DNA from: Streptomyces sp. JH14
GTDB taxonomy: Bacteria; Actinomycetota; Actinomycetes; Streptomycetales; Streptomycetaceae
DNA: 64,000 nucleotides
Direction: 5' to 3'
NCBI RefSeq assembly: GCF_029428675.1
Contig: NZ_JAJNEL010000001.1
Location: 3,410,001-3,474,000, forward strand
Shown piece by piece: positions 48,671 through 57,487 of this stretch. Every line of letters begins with the position of its first letter. Position 1 is the stretch's first letter. A program made the position numbers and the translations under genes. A model generated the notes under the pieces. It was given only the letters and a program-made list of their open reading frames with translations. It was not told the origin of the DNA and did not search any database.

Positions 48671-49195
48671 GTGGCGTTGGTGGTGGCACAGGAAGTGCCC
48701 ACGTCGTCGAGCATGGCCGTACCCCATGGCCCTGCGGGCGTGGGTCAGGCGCGGCACCGGATGCGTGAGCAACTGCGCAGTTACGGGGTGTCGGATTCGG
48801 TTGTCGACGATGCTGTATTGATCCTTTCCGAACTTCTCAGCAATGCCTGCCGCCACGGCAGGCCGCTGGGGCGGCACACGGATGTGGGTGAGGGCGACGT
48901 ACGTGCCGCATGGCGCGTCGACGGAACGGGCGGGCTGACCGTCGAGGTGACGGACGGAGGCGGTCCGACCCGACCGATTCCGGCCACACCGTCCGTGACG
49001 GCGCGCGGCGGTCGCGGGCTCAACATCATCAGCGCGCTCGCCGAGGAATGGGGCGTGCGCGACAGTTCGTCCGGCGAGGTCACCGTGTGGGTGGTGGTCA
49101 GCGAGGGCCACGACCATGACCACGGTCATGGGAGCGGGCACGTACCGGGGCTCGACGGACTGGACTTCGCCGACGCCTTCGACGACGCCGGCTGA
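48671..49195 (+). CDS. SpoIIAB/RsbW-like ATP-binding protein
   Basis: A 174-residue GHKL ATPase of the anti-sigma-factor regulatory kinase class: N box LSELLSNACRHG, G1 VEVTDGGGPTRPIP, G2 ARGGRGLNIISAL. Such proteins bind SigF/SigB-type sigma factors and phosphorylate anti-anti-sigma factors, though most Streptomyces copies have no known partner. The C-terminal tail is His/Asp/Gly-rich (GHDHDHGHGSGH) and might bind metal. AAAGGAGGTCTC decides the GTG 48671 start; the frame extends upstream but antisense to codon preference. Confidence 0.87.
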   Translation: MALVVAQEVPTSSSMAVPHGPAGVGQARHRMREQLRSYGVSDSVVDDAVLILSELLSNACRHGRPLGRHTDVGEGDVRAAWRVDGTGGLTVEVTDGGGPTRPIPATPSVTARGGRGLNIISALAEEWGVRDSSSGEVTVWVVVSEGHDHDHGHGSGHVPGLDGLDFADAFDDAG

Positions 49196-49425
49196 GACCG
49201 GCACACACTGCGTCGGCTCGCGCAACGACCGGTGCACCGACGGGCACGCACACACGGTGCGGAGCGGCCCGCGCACGGACGCACTCGCGCACCGTACAGA
49301 TGTACGTGCACACCGGCGATCCGGCACACATGCCGCGGGCGCCCGGGCGTCTGTACACCGGACCCGACAAGGGCGGCTAGGCTCGCGGCCCAGACCGCAC
49401 TGTCGCAATCGGGAGAAAGCCCACC

Positions 49426-50391
49426 ATGGCCAAGAAGCGCCCTCAGACCAAGGCCGGGAAGCAGCAGCTCAAGGACGGCGAGATCCCGGTGGTCGGGGCT
49501 CGCGAACCCTGCCCGTGCGGTTCGGGCCGCCGCTACAAGGCCTGCCACGGCCGCGCCGCCGCCCAGGCCGTCACCGAGCTGGTCCACCGCCCGTTCGAGG
49601 GCCTGGCCGGCGAGTGCGACTGGGTCGCCCTGCGGGAACTGGTACCCGCCGCCACGGTCGAACTGGCCCTGAAGGGCGGGCTGCCCGAGGGCGTGCCGTC
49701 CGTGACGCTCGCGACCGTGCTGCCGATGGCATGGCCGGCGCTGCGCCGCGACGACGGCTCCGTCCTGCTCGCCCTGCAGAACGACACTCCGTCCGGCGAC
49801 CTCAGCCGTGACCTGGCGGGCACCCTGCAGCGCGCACTGGACGCCGAGCCCGGTTCGCCCGTCGCCGCCCAGGGTGTACCGGCCGACGGGCCGCGTCTGC
49901 AGGACCTGCTCGACCCGGAATCCGCGTTCGAGCCGACCGTCCACTCCGGATTCGAGTTCTGGGTCCCGGACGCGGAGAACGCCACGCCCGAGGTCTCCGC
50001 GTCCCTGGAGCGCGCGAACGAGGCGGCGATCCCGACCACCCGGCTCTCCGGGGTGGACGCCGCGTACTGGTGCGAGACCCCCGAGAAGAACCACCTGCGG
50101 TGGGTCATGCCGCACCCCGAGGAACAGCTCCTCGACGCGCTCGCCCGGCTGCACGCCGCCGGCACCTCCTCGCTCGGCGAGGGGACGCGCCTGGTCGGAT
50201 CCTTCCGCGCGCACGGGCTGATGGTCCCGGTCTGGGACCTGCCGAGCGCGATGGGGGCCGAGGACTGCGAGAAGCCCGCAGCCGAGCTCGCCGAGCGACT
50301 GGCTCAGGCGCTCGCCTCGGACGCGCCGCTGACCGCGGAGGAGCGGCGGGCCCGCGGCGGCCTCACCAACCGCCAGGTGACGCTCAGCTGA
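49426..50391 (+). CDS. DUF5926-type protein with SEC-C zinc motif
   Basis: A 321-residue protein. The N-terminus is Lys-rich, followed by a SEC-C metal-binding motif (EPCPCGSGRRYKACHG, residues about 27-42) as in the SecA C-terminus. The remaining ~270 residues are an acidic, mainly helical region of the actinobacterial DUF5926 family, with no enzyme motif that I recognise. CGGGAGAAA precedes ATG 49426. The preceding 230 bp (49196-49425) carry no gene and are rich in alternating CAC/GTG runs. Confidence 0.82.
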   Translation: MAKKRPQTKAGKQQLKDGEIPVVGAREPCPCGSGRRYKACHGRAAAQAVTELVHRPFEGLAGECDWVALRELVPAATVELALKGGLPEGVPSVTLATVLPMAWPALRRDDGSVLLALQNDTPSGDLSRDLAGTLQRALDAEPGSPVAAQGVPADGPRLQDLLDPESAFEPTVHSGFEFWVPDAENATPEVSASLERANEAAIPTTRLSGVDAAYWCETPEKNHLRWVMPHPEEQLLDALARLHAAGTSSLGEGTRLVGSFRAHGLMVPVWDLPSAMGAEDCEKPAAELAERLAQALASDAPLTAEERRARGGLTNRQVTLS

Positions 50392-50524
50392 CCGTGACGG
50401 CGTGCGGACTCCCGCGGGCCGATCGGTGACTCATGTCACAACTCCCCGTACCCGCAGGTAAATAGCTGTCCGAATAAGCGAGATCGAATTTGCGAACGGC
50501 AGATCTCTTGTTACCGTTCTAGAA

Positions 50525-50564
50525 GCCCGGTCGCTGGTGCATCCCCCGTCGCCAGCGATCGGGC
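50525..50564. terminator. Hairpin between convergent genes
   Basis: GCCCGGTCGCTGG (50525-50537) pairs with CCAGCGATCGGGC (50552-50564) with one mismatch. It lies between the SEC-C gene and the convergent secreted-protein gene, just after an A/T-richer stretch (50460-50525), so it could alternatively end a short RNA of its own. Confidence 0.6.
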
Positions 50565-50618
50565 GCTCTCATGTCCACGCGTGGTGCCGAACGGCCCGCG
50601 GCGGCTGCGGATCCTGCG

Positions 50619-51338
50619 TCAACGCGACGCGGAGGGTGCCGGATTGGATCCGGACCTCAACAGCAGCGGAACCTCTTCTTCCGCCCCCTCGGCCACTCCG
50701 CCCCGTGCGTACTCGGCCACCGCCACGTACCCCTCGGGACCTCCGTACGACCTGCGGCGCGGTGTCTGGCAGACCCCTGGCTCATCCTGTGGATCCACGG
50801 TGCAGCGCATGGCGACGGTCCGGCCGCCGGGGCCCATCAGCGTGAGTTCGGAACGCAGTTCGTCGCCCGTCGCATTGCGGTAGTAGCTGCGCGCCCATGT
50901 GTCGCGTCCGTCGGTCATGACGCAGGTCTGCGCCTCGACGCCCTCGGGAGACGTCAACTCGGGTCCGCACCGCGCCACGGTCCCCGGTGCGGGCCCGAAC
51001 GGTGCGGCGGAAGCGGAGCTCGCCTCTCCGTAGGACCCGGCGGCTTCGCCCGCCCCGTCCGACGGGTCGGTATCGGACAGAAATCCGGTCCCGGCACCCC
51101 ACCCCGAAGATCTCTTTGAAACGGCTCCCGAATACCTCTTCGACGGCTCTTTCGAAAGGCCCTTCGAGCTGGTCCCGGAAGGCCCGTCAGAAATCCTGCC
51201 CGGGCGGGACTTTGCATCGGCAGACTTTGCTTGACGCGACACGGAACCAGGGACGCCCGCGGGTTCCGCCGAAGCCGCGAACGGAAGTACGACGGCGGAC
51301 ACCACCACACCCGTCATGACGATCATGCGGAGATTCAT
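50619..51338 (-). CDS. Secreted protein of unknown function
   Basis: A 239-residue exported protein. A signal peptide (MNLRMIVMTGVVVSAVVLPF, cleavage near ASA-EP) precedes a Ser/Gly/Lys-rich linker of about 90 residues. A C-terminal domain of about 110 residues has four Cys (VARCGPELTS, QTCVMTDGRDTW, AMRCTVDP, GVCQTPRRR) spaced for two disulfides. I do not recognise the domain. ATG 51338 follows AGGTGGGG. The Cys pattern and linker suggest a cell-wall or surface protein. Confidence 0.72.
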   Translation of the reverse strand: MNLRMIVMTGVVVSAVVLPFAASAEPAGVPGSVSRQAKSADAKSRPGRISDGPSGTSSKGLSKEPSKRYSGAVSKRSSGWGAGTGFLSDTDPSDGAGEAAGSYGEASSASAAPFGPAPGTVARCGPELTSPEGVEAQTCVMTDGRDTWARSYYRNATGDELRSELTLMGPGGRTVAMRCTVDPQDEPGVCQTPRRRSYGGPEGYVAVAEYARGGVAEGAEEEVPLLLRSGSNPAPSASR

Positions 51339-51544
51339 GACGGCCCCACCTGTCGACTGCGCGGGAATTCCTGACGGCGCGCCGAAGATATCGGCGAAAA
51401 TGCGGGCTCCTGGATGAGGAGCACCCATTTACCGCAGAATTCGGACCTGCTCACACCCGAACGAGTGAGCCGAGCCGTCGGCACACCCTGCCGGCCGCCA
51501 CACGGACCCACCGGCCGGTCACGACACCCACCGTCGGCCGGCCC

Positions 51545-52228
51545 TCAGTACGCGAGCCGGCTGCCGCCGCCGGGGGCGCTGCTGCTCGCTTCGACCAGCG
51601 CGTCCACGACCGCCTCCACATCCGGTAGCCAGGGGGCCGCGGAGCCGGGCAGCGGAGCCCGTTCCCAGCGCACCTGCCCCGTACCCACCTCGGACGGGGG
51701 AAGCACGAGGTAGCCCCCCTCGCCGTGGAACCGCAGCGAACTGGGCACCCAGTCCTTGGCGTGCAACAGCTCACCGAGCTGTTCGAGGGTGTACGGAGCC
51801 ACCAGCAGCGACCAGCGCGTCGGCGTCGCCACCACCGGGCCGACTCGCATGCCCATGCGGTCGAGTTCGGTCAGCGCCCGGGCGCCGGCCACGGCGGGCA
51901 GGCTCAGGGCGCACGGGGCGCGGCCACCGGTGGCGAGCATGATCGGTGCGGCCGGCCGGTTGGTCCACCACCAGCGCACCATGCGCTCGTCGGTGGTCGC
52001 CGCAAGAAGACCGGGGTCGAAGGGGTGCGCGCCGGGTACGGCGCACTCGGGATCGGGGCAGGCGCAGCCGCGGCCGCGGCCACCGCGGCCACCGGCTGCG
52101 TTCAGCCCCACTCCGGGCAGCACGGGCCAGTGCCATGCGGTGGCACAGGTCAGTGCCGCGTCGAGCTGGGCGGGCCTTGCCTTGCGCCGGAGCCGGAGCC
52201 TGCGTCGCCTTCCGAGGATCTCGCGCAT
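51545..52228 (-). CDS. Prim-pol-like protein lacking the acidic motif
   Basis: A 227-residue relative of the prim-pol family. The third family element is well kept (SSLRFHGEGGYLVLPPS), as is a Cys-containing insert (CACPDPECAVPGAHPFD). But where active members have V-D-x-D this one reads APCALSLPAVAG, and the G-R-H-x-W-L element is replaced by TPTRWSLLVA. Polymerase activity is therefore unlikely; a structural or regulatory role is inferred. ATG 52228 follows AAAGGA, after a basic start MREILGRRRRLRLRRKAR. Confidence 0.72.
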   Translation of the reverse strand: MREILGRRRRLRLRRKARPAQLDAALTCATAWHWPVLPGVGLNAAGGRGGRGRGCACPDPECAVPGAHPFDPGLLAATTDERMVRWWWTNRPAAPIMLATGGRAPCALSLPAVAGARALTELDRMGMRVGPVVATPTRWSLLVAPYTLEQLGELLHAKDWVPSSLRFHGEGGYLVLPPSEVGTGQVRWERAPLPGSAAPWLPDVEAVVDALVEASSSAPGGGSRLAY

Positions 52229-52777
52229 GAGCGCTCGTTCCTTTCCGTTGAACGCCGAGGGCCACATCACACCACGCGTGCGTCACGCCGCGTGTGCATC
52301 ACTTCACCGTGCGTACATGCTCTCTAAGTCTGCGGTACGGGTATCCCGTCGGTACCGAGCGTGAGCCGAGTCGAGCTGATCCGGGTCCAGCCAAAAGCGT
52401 GGCAAGGGGCTGCGCGCATCGCGTCTGCCGCCCCATGGTGCACCGCCCCGCCACTCGGGGTGGGGCGCGGCCGTCACAAGTGAGGACGTCCGGGCTCGCT
52501 GCCAGGTTCCGGAGCGATCAGAACTGCCCCTGGTTCCTCACCGATTACGTACCCAGCATGCCTGGAATGACGCTCCGCCCGGGACTTCACCCCGAGGGAA
52601 CCCCTGTCGAACAAGACCCAGTCGACCGCAAATAACGTTCATGGGGTGCATTTTTTGGCCAACTTAGTAGTCACACGGACACCACAAATCCTGCAGGGAC
52701 AATGCTGGACATCTGCTTACTTGTGCGTGTACATGTGGATGCACTGATAGCGGCGCAGAATGACATGGGGGTTTGCG
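52229..52777. other. Long intergenic region upstream of the GAF/SpoIIE phosphatase gene
   Basis: About 550 bp with no supported gene. It includes a GC-rich hairpin, CCGCCCCGCCA-CTC-GGGGTGGGGCG, around 52444-52470, and then an A/T-richer promoter-like stretch (52630-52690, with CATTTTTTGGCCAACTTAG). The length suggests a long leader or complex control of the divergent genes. Confidence 0.45.
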
Positions 52778-52822
52778 ATGCTATTCGACGAAACGCACTG
52801 GTCGGAAAGCCGATTGCCATGA
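52778..52822 (+). CDS. Leader ORF (14 codons) overlapping the phosphatase start
   Basis: ATG 52778, preceded by GGGGG at normal spacing, opens a 14-residue frame (MLFDETHWSESRLP) whose TGA overlaps the ATG of the next gene (ATGA at 52819-52822). The arrangement favours translational coupling of the phosphatase to the leader. Expression is not proven; it is too short for compositional tests. Confidence 0.4.
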   Translation: MLFDETHWSESRLP

Positions 52823-54189
52823 GCGCCCCTCACCTGCCGAAAGTGGCTGGAATCGATCCCACAGTTCCTGTTTCAGCGCACACTCCAGGGCCTCTGGCCG
52901 GTGTACCCGCCGCGCCAGGAGCCTTCCTCCAGGACCGTCTGGCCGGCTGGGTCTCCGACCTCACCACGCTGCACGAGCTCACCGAGCGCCTGGCCGGAAC
53001 CAGCACCCTCGACGACGCGCTGCACGAGGTACTCGGCGCCGGCGCCGCCCTCGTCGGTGCCCGCCGCGGACTGATCGTCTTCGAACCCTCCGACCACCGC
53101 GGCCCGGTCGCCACCATCGGCCTCGGACTCGCCCATGCCGACCTCGGCCACATCGAGACGGTGCCGCGCTGCGCAACCTCGTACGGCCGGATCCTGGACG
53201 GCCTCCCGGACGCCAAAGGACCTCTGACCAGCCCCGATCTGCTGAGTGACGCAAGCCTGGACCCCCGCCACCGCGAAGTCGCCGCGCGGCTCGGATACGC
53301 CGCCAGCTACGCCCTGCCCCTCGCCACCGATGCGACCGGCCGGCTGGGCGCGGCCGTCTGGCTCTACGACGAGCCCGCCGAACCCCTCGAACGCCAGCGC
53401 CACCTCGTCGGCCTTTACTCCGGTCACGCGAGCGAGCACCTGGCCCGGCTGCTGGAGCTGCACCGGGCCAAGGCCGAGGCCGCCGCCCTCACCGAGGAGC
53501 TGCGGCCCGGCCGGCTGCCCCGGGTCCCCGGCGTGCAGCTGGCCGCCCGCCACCGCGTGGCACCGTGCGGTGGCGGCGACTGGTACGACGCGCTGGCGCT
53601 GCCGGAAGGTGCGCTCGGTCTAGCCGTCGGCTCGGTGGGCGGCTCGGGCCCGAGCGCTCTGGCCGCGATGGGGCGGCTGAGGGCCGGCCTGCGGGCGTAC
53701 GCGGTGATGGAGGGCGAGGATCCGGTCGCGGTGCTCTCCGACCTGGAACTGCTGCTGCGGCTGACCGAACCCGCACGGTCCGCGACCGCGCTCTTCGCCT
53801 ACTGCGAGCCCGCCGCACGCAAGGTCGTGCTGGCCGGTGCCGGACACACCCCACCGCTGGTGATCGGCGACCGGCGCACCGAGTTCGTCGAGACCACCCT
53901 GTCCGCGCCGCTGGGCATGCTGGCCTGCTGGGAGGCGCCGAGCGTGGAGATGGCTCCGGCACCCGGCGAGACCGTGCTGCTTTACACCGACGGTCTGCTC
54001 CGCCGTACCGGCGACTCGACGGACCGGGCGTTCGCCCGGCTCCACTCGGCGGCCGCGAGCGTGCCGAAGGCACTGCGCCACGACGCCGGATCGGTGGCCG
54101 ACCATGTGCTGCGGACCGTCCTGCCTGACGGGCTCGACCAGGTCGACAGCACCGAGGACGTCGTCCTCCTGGCCGCACGCTTCGGCTGA
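52819..54189 (+). CDS. GAF-domain SpoIIE/RsbU-like phosphatase, possibly impaired
   Basis: A 456-residue cytoplasmic protein. A GAF sensor (residues about 35-210, TLHELTERLAGTSTLDDALH) is followed by a PP2C-like SpoIIE domain (about 235-455): GGGDWYDALALP, ALFAYCEPAARKVVLAGAGH, VLLYTDGLLRR and DVVLLAARFG are kept. The G-D-V-x-G-x-G metal motif reads AVGSVGGSG, with Ser for Asp. Family members dephosphorylate anti-anti-sigma factors and so release sigma factors. ATG 52819 is favoured by the GGAAAG before it and by overlap with a leader ORF; ATG 52702 and 52765 are in-frame alternatives. Confidence 0.82.
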   Translation: MSAPHLPKVAGIDPTVPVSAHTPGPLAGVPAAPGAFLQDRLAGWVSDLTTLHELTERLAGTSTLDDALHEVLGAGAALVGARRGLIVFEPSDHRGPVATIGLGLAHADLGHIETVPRCATSYGRILDGLPDAKGPLTSPDLLSDASLDPRHREVAARLGYAASYALPLATDATGRLGAAVWLYDEPAEPLERQRHLVGLYSGHASEHLARLLELHRAKAEAAALTEELRPGRLPRVPGVQLAARHRVAPCGGGDWYDALALPEGALGLAVGSVGGSGPSALAAMGRLRAGLRAYAVMEGEDPVAVLSDLELLLRLTEPARSATALFAYCEPAARKVVLAGAGHTPPLVIGDRRTEFVETTLSAPLGMLACWEAPSVEMAPAPGETVLLYTDGLLRRTGDSTDRAFARLHSAAASVPKALRHDAGSVADHVLRTVLPDGLDQVDSTEDVVLLAARFG

Positions 54190-54336
54190 GCCGCACCGTT
54201 CGCCGGGCTGCCGGGCTCCGCAATTCTCCTGGGTGACATACGGCCGGTCTCTGTAAGAGGTCTTCCGGCCCTGGGCCCCCTTCCGTACGCCCGTACGATG
54301 GACGGGGTCCAGTGTCGTAGCAAGGAGAGACAAGTC

Positions 54337-55800
54337 GTGTCTGAGGAGCTCACCCCGGAGAACCCGGAGACCGAAGAAGCAGAGACGGTCAAGCAGCGGA
54401 AGAACGGCCTGTACCCGGGCGTCTCCGACGAGCTCGCCGCCAGCATGAAGTCGGGCTGGGCCGACACCGAACTGCAGGGCCTCGAGCCGATCGCCCAGGC
54501 CGAGCACACTGCCGCCCGCCGCGCCGCACTCTCCGCGCGCTTCCCCGGCGAGCGTCTGGTCATTCCCGCGGGCAACCTGAAGACCCGCTCCAATGACACC
54601 GAGTACGCCTTCCGCGCGTCCACCGAGTACGCGTACCTCACCGGCGACCAGACCCAGGACGGTGTGCTCGTCCTGGAGCCGACGGACGACGGACACGAAG
54701 CGACCGTCTACCTGCTGCCCCGCTCCAACCGCGAGAACGGCGAGTTCTGGCTCGACGGCCAGGGCGAGCTGTGGGTCGGCCGCCGTCACTCCCTGGCCGA
54801 GGCCGAGCAGCTGCTGGGCCTCCCGGCGAAGGACGTACGGAAGCTTCCGGGCGCGCTGACCGAAGCCACCGGCCCGGTCCGCAACGTCCGGGGACACGAC
54901 GCCGGCATCGAGTCCGCGCTGAAGGACAAAGTCACCGCGGAGCGCGACGAGGAGCTGCGGGTCTTCCTCTCCGAGGCGCGACTCGTCAAGGACGCCTTCG
55001 AGATCGCCGAGCTGGAGAAGGCCTGCGACGCCACGGCGCGCGGCTTCGAGGATGTCGTGAAGGTCCTCGACAAGGCCGAGGCGACGAGCGAGCGCTACAT
55101 CGAGGGCACGTTCTTCCTGCGCGCCCGCATCGAGGGCAACGACATCGGCTACGGCTCGATCTGCGCCGCGGGCCCGCACGCCACCACCCTGCACTGGGTG
55201 CGCAACGACGGCCCCGTGCGCTCCGGCGAGCTGCTGCTGCTCGACGCCGGTGTGGAGACCAATGACCTCTACACGGCCGACGTGACGCGGACCCTTCCCA
55301 TCAACGGCACGTTCACGCCGCTGCAGCGGAAGATCTACGACGCGGTGTACGAGGCCCAGGAGGCGGGCATCGCAGCCGTCAAGCCCGGCGCGGACTACCG
55401 CGACTTCCACGACGCCGCGCAGCGCGTGCTCGCCGAGAAGCTCGTCGAGTGGGGTCTGCTGGGCGACCTCTCCGTGGACAAGGTCCTGGAGCTGGGTCTG
55501 CAGCGCCGCTGGACCCTGCACGGCACCGGCCACATGCTCGGCATGGACGTCCACGACTGCGCCGCCGCGCGGACCGAGACGTACGTCAACGGGACGCTGG
55601 AGCCCGGCGTCTGCCTCACCGTCGAGCCCGGTCTGTACTTCCAGGCCGACGACCTGACCGTGCCGGAGGAGTACCGCGGCATCGGCGTCCGGATCGAGGA
55701 CGACATCCTCGTGACCGAGGACGGCAACCGGAACCTCTCGGACAAGCTGCCGCGCCAGGCCGACGAGGTCGAGGCGTGGATGGCTCAGCTCAAGGGCTGA
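54337..55800 (+). CDS. pepP: Xaa-Pro aminopeptidase (aminopeptidase P)
   Basis: A 487-residue M24B metallopeptidase that removes an N-terminal residue preceding Pro. An N-terminal AMP_N domain (about 50-190) is followed by the pita-bread catalytic domain with both-metal ligands: Asp in LLLLDAGVE, Asp in LYTADVTRT, His in HGTGHMLGMDVHD, Glu in LTVEPGLYF and Glu in VRIEDDILV. There is no signal peptide; cytoplasmic. GTG 54337 is seven bases after AAGGAGAG. Length matches the streptomycete PepP proteins. Confidence 0.94.
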   Translation: MSEELTPENPETEEAETVKQRKNGLYPGVSDELAASMKSGWADTELQGLEPIAQAEHTAARRAALSARFPGERLVIPAGNLKTRSNDTEYAFRASTEYAYLTGDQTQDGVLVLEPTDDGHEATVYLLPRSNRENGEFWLDGQGELWVGRRHSLAEAEQLLGLPAKDVRKLPGALTEATGPVRNVRGHDAGIESALKDKVTAERDEELRVFLSEARLVKDAFEIAELEKACDATARGFEDVVKVLDKAEATSERYIEGTFFLRARIEGNDIGYGSICAAGPHATTLHWVRNDGPVRSGELLLLDAGVETNDLYTADVTRTLPINGTFTPLQRKIYDAVYEAQEAGIAAVKPGADYRDFHDAAQRVLAEKLVEWGLLGDLSVDKVLELGLQRRWTLHGTGHMLGMDVHDCAAARTETYVNGTLEPGVCLTVEPGLYFQADDLTVPEEYRGIGVRIEDDILVTEDGNRNLSDKLPRQADEVEAWMAQLKG

Positions 55801-55840
55801 TCACCGCAAGTCGGTTGCGGCACATCGGAGGGCGCCCCGC

Positions 55841-56425
55841 TCAGGACACCATGAGCAGGGCGCCCTTCCGCCATTTCAGGACCTTGTCGAAACTCACCAC
55901 CGCGCCCCGGCCCGGACGGTTGCCGAAGTGGACATGGTCGGCGAGCTGCTCGATCAGGCAGAGTCCCCGGCCGTCCTCGGCGCTGAGCGGGGGGAGCTGC
56001 TGCGATGGATACGGCTGCTGTTGATGGGTCTGTGGTTGCGGCTGATGCGGCTGCGGGTGTTCAGCGGTGCGAAGCACACTCCGGGCAGGGAACCCGGGTC
56101 CCAGATCGGCGACTTCGATACGGCATTTCTCACCGTCCAGATAGGCGGTGACCCAGTACTGCCCGGAGGCCATGACGGACTGATCGTCCCAGGAGTCCCA
56201 CGTATCCCACGGATCGCAGTCCCCCGCGGCGACGAGGTCGCCGGCGCCCCTGCGCTCCCCACCGTGCTCGACAGCGTTCGCACACGCCTCGCTGAGGGCG
56301 AGCGACAGGTCGAAGGAGATGTCCGGATCCACGCCCGCGGTCTCCATGGTGCCGAGCAGGAAACGACGCGCGAGCGGAACGCTCGCAGCTTCGCGCCGCA
56401 AATGGAGTGACCACCAGATGCTCAT
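55841..56425 (-). CDS. SpoIIAB/RsbW-like ATP-binding protein with low-complexity inserts
   Basis: A 194-residue GHKL ATPase: N box LALSEACANAVEHG, G1 EVADLGPGFPAR, G2 AEDGRGLCLIEQLADHV. Two inserts interrupt the fold, an Asp/Trp-rich one (DCDPWDTWDSWDDQSV, about residues 70-85) and a His/Pro/Gln-rich one (HPQPHQPQPQTHQQQPYPSQ, about 125-145). AGGAGG lies at good spacing before ATG 56425. It is convergent with pepP and close to the SpoIIE-like phosphatase, but no sigma or anti-anti-sigma gene is adjacent. Confidence 0.85.
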   Translation of the reverse strand: MSIWWSLHLRREAASVPLARRFLLGTMETAGVDPDISFDLSLALSEACANAVEHGGERRGAGDLVAAGDCDPWDTWDSWDDQSVMASGQYWVTAYLDGEKCRIEVADLGPGFPARSVLRTAEHPQPHQPQPQTHQQQPYPSQQLPPLSAEDGRGLCLIEQLADHVHFGNRPGRGAVVSFDKVLKWRKGALLMVS

Positions 56426-56653
56426 GCTCCAGCCTCCTGGCTGCGGCTCGACATACCGATACGTATTGCCGCAGACGGCGGTTCGTAAGCACAGTTCCGA
56501 TGTGAGACCGCTCATTCGGCGGATACCCGCACTCCGTACACCCGTGTATGCCGGACCCGTCCAGCACACGCGCCTCGCATCCAATCGGGCGGAAGGCGAC
56601 CTTCCGGACCTGCCCTCCGGAGTCCGGGGGCGCAGTGCGATGATGGCCCGGCC

Positions 56654-57487
56654 ATGTCTATGCCTGTCGCACGCGCCGGAGCCGGTCTGCGGCTCCTGAG
56701 GGCCGCGGTGTTCACCGCGGCCTGTGTCGCGCTGTCCGCGGCAGGGCACACACTGGCGTCCTGCGACATCGTCCCCTGGTGGACATTGCTCGCGAGCTTC
56801 CTCGGGGTCTTCGCCGTGGTGGTGCCGCTCGCCGGACGCGAACGTTCCATGCCGTCCATCGCCGCCGCCCTGGCCGGCGGGCAGATCGCCCTGCACACCC
56901 TGTTCGGACTGGGCACGCACAGCGCCTCCGGTGCGGCGAAGGACGCGGTGCCGGGCGGCGACGGCTCGCTGATCCGGTTCGCGGCGAGCCTCGTATGCGG
57001 CGCAGGACCGGCACAGCTGAACGCCGCCGACGCCCGCCGCATCGTCACCGACGCGGGCATCGACCCGGTGACCGTGATGGCCCAGGGCCATCAGCACATG
57101 ACCGCCGTGACCGGGACCGTGGTCACCACCGCGCCCGACCCGACCGCGCTCGCCGGACTGCTGCCCAGCCTGCCCATGCTGCTCGGCCACCTGCTGGCCG
57201 CACTGGCCACCGGCTGGCTGCTGCGGCGTGGCGAAATCGCACTGTTCCGGCTGCTCCGGCTGTCGGCGTACGGCGCCAGGCAGCTTGTGGCCGGGGCCCG
57301 GTTGCGTGCGCTGCGGGCCGCGCTCGCTCTCGTACGGGCACTGCGCGCCGGCCTCCCGGGCGAACCGGCGACCGGGCCGCGCGCCCCCCGCACCGCGGCC
57401 GACGCCCCGGCTCCCGCCACCGGCGATCCACTGCAGCACCTGGTGATCAGGCGCGGGCCTCCGTCCGTATTCAGCCTCGCAGCCTGA
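56654..57487 (+). CDS. Integral membrane protein upstream of the copper operon
   Basis: A 277-residue protein with four or five hydrophobic helices (LRAAVFTAACVALSAAGHTL, WWTLLASFLGVFAVVVPLAG, SIAAALAGGQIALHTLFGL, LLPSLPMLLGHLLAALATGW). A loop between helices carries AQGHQHMTAVTG, and His residues recur near the membrane (GHTL, LHTLFG, HQHM, GHLL), a pattern compatible with metal binding. The C-terminus is an Ala/Pro/Arg tail. It reads towards the YcnI-Sco-PCuAC-CopCD genes 180 bp on, so a role in copper handling is plausible but only by context. Confidence 0.75.
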   Translation: MSMPVARAGAGLRLLRAAVFTAACVALSAAGHTLASCDIVPWWTLLASFLGVFAVVVPLAGRERSMPSIAAALAGGQIALHTLFGLGTHSASGAAKDAVPGGDGSLIRFAASLVCGAGPAQLNAADARRIVTDAGIDPVTVMAQGHQHMTAVTGTVVTTAPDPTALAGLLPSLPMLLGHLLAALATGWLLRRGEIALFRLLRLSAYGARQLVAGARLRALRAALALVRALRAGLPGEPATGPRAPRTAADAPAPATGDPLQHLVIRRGPPSVFSLAA

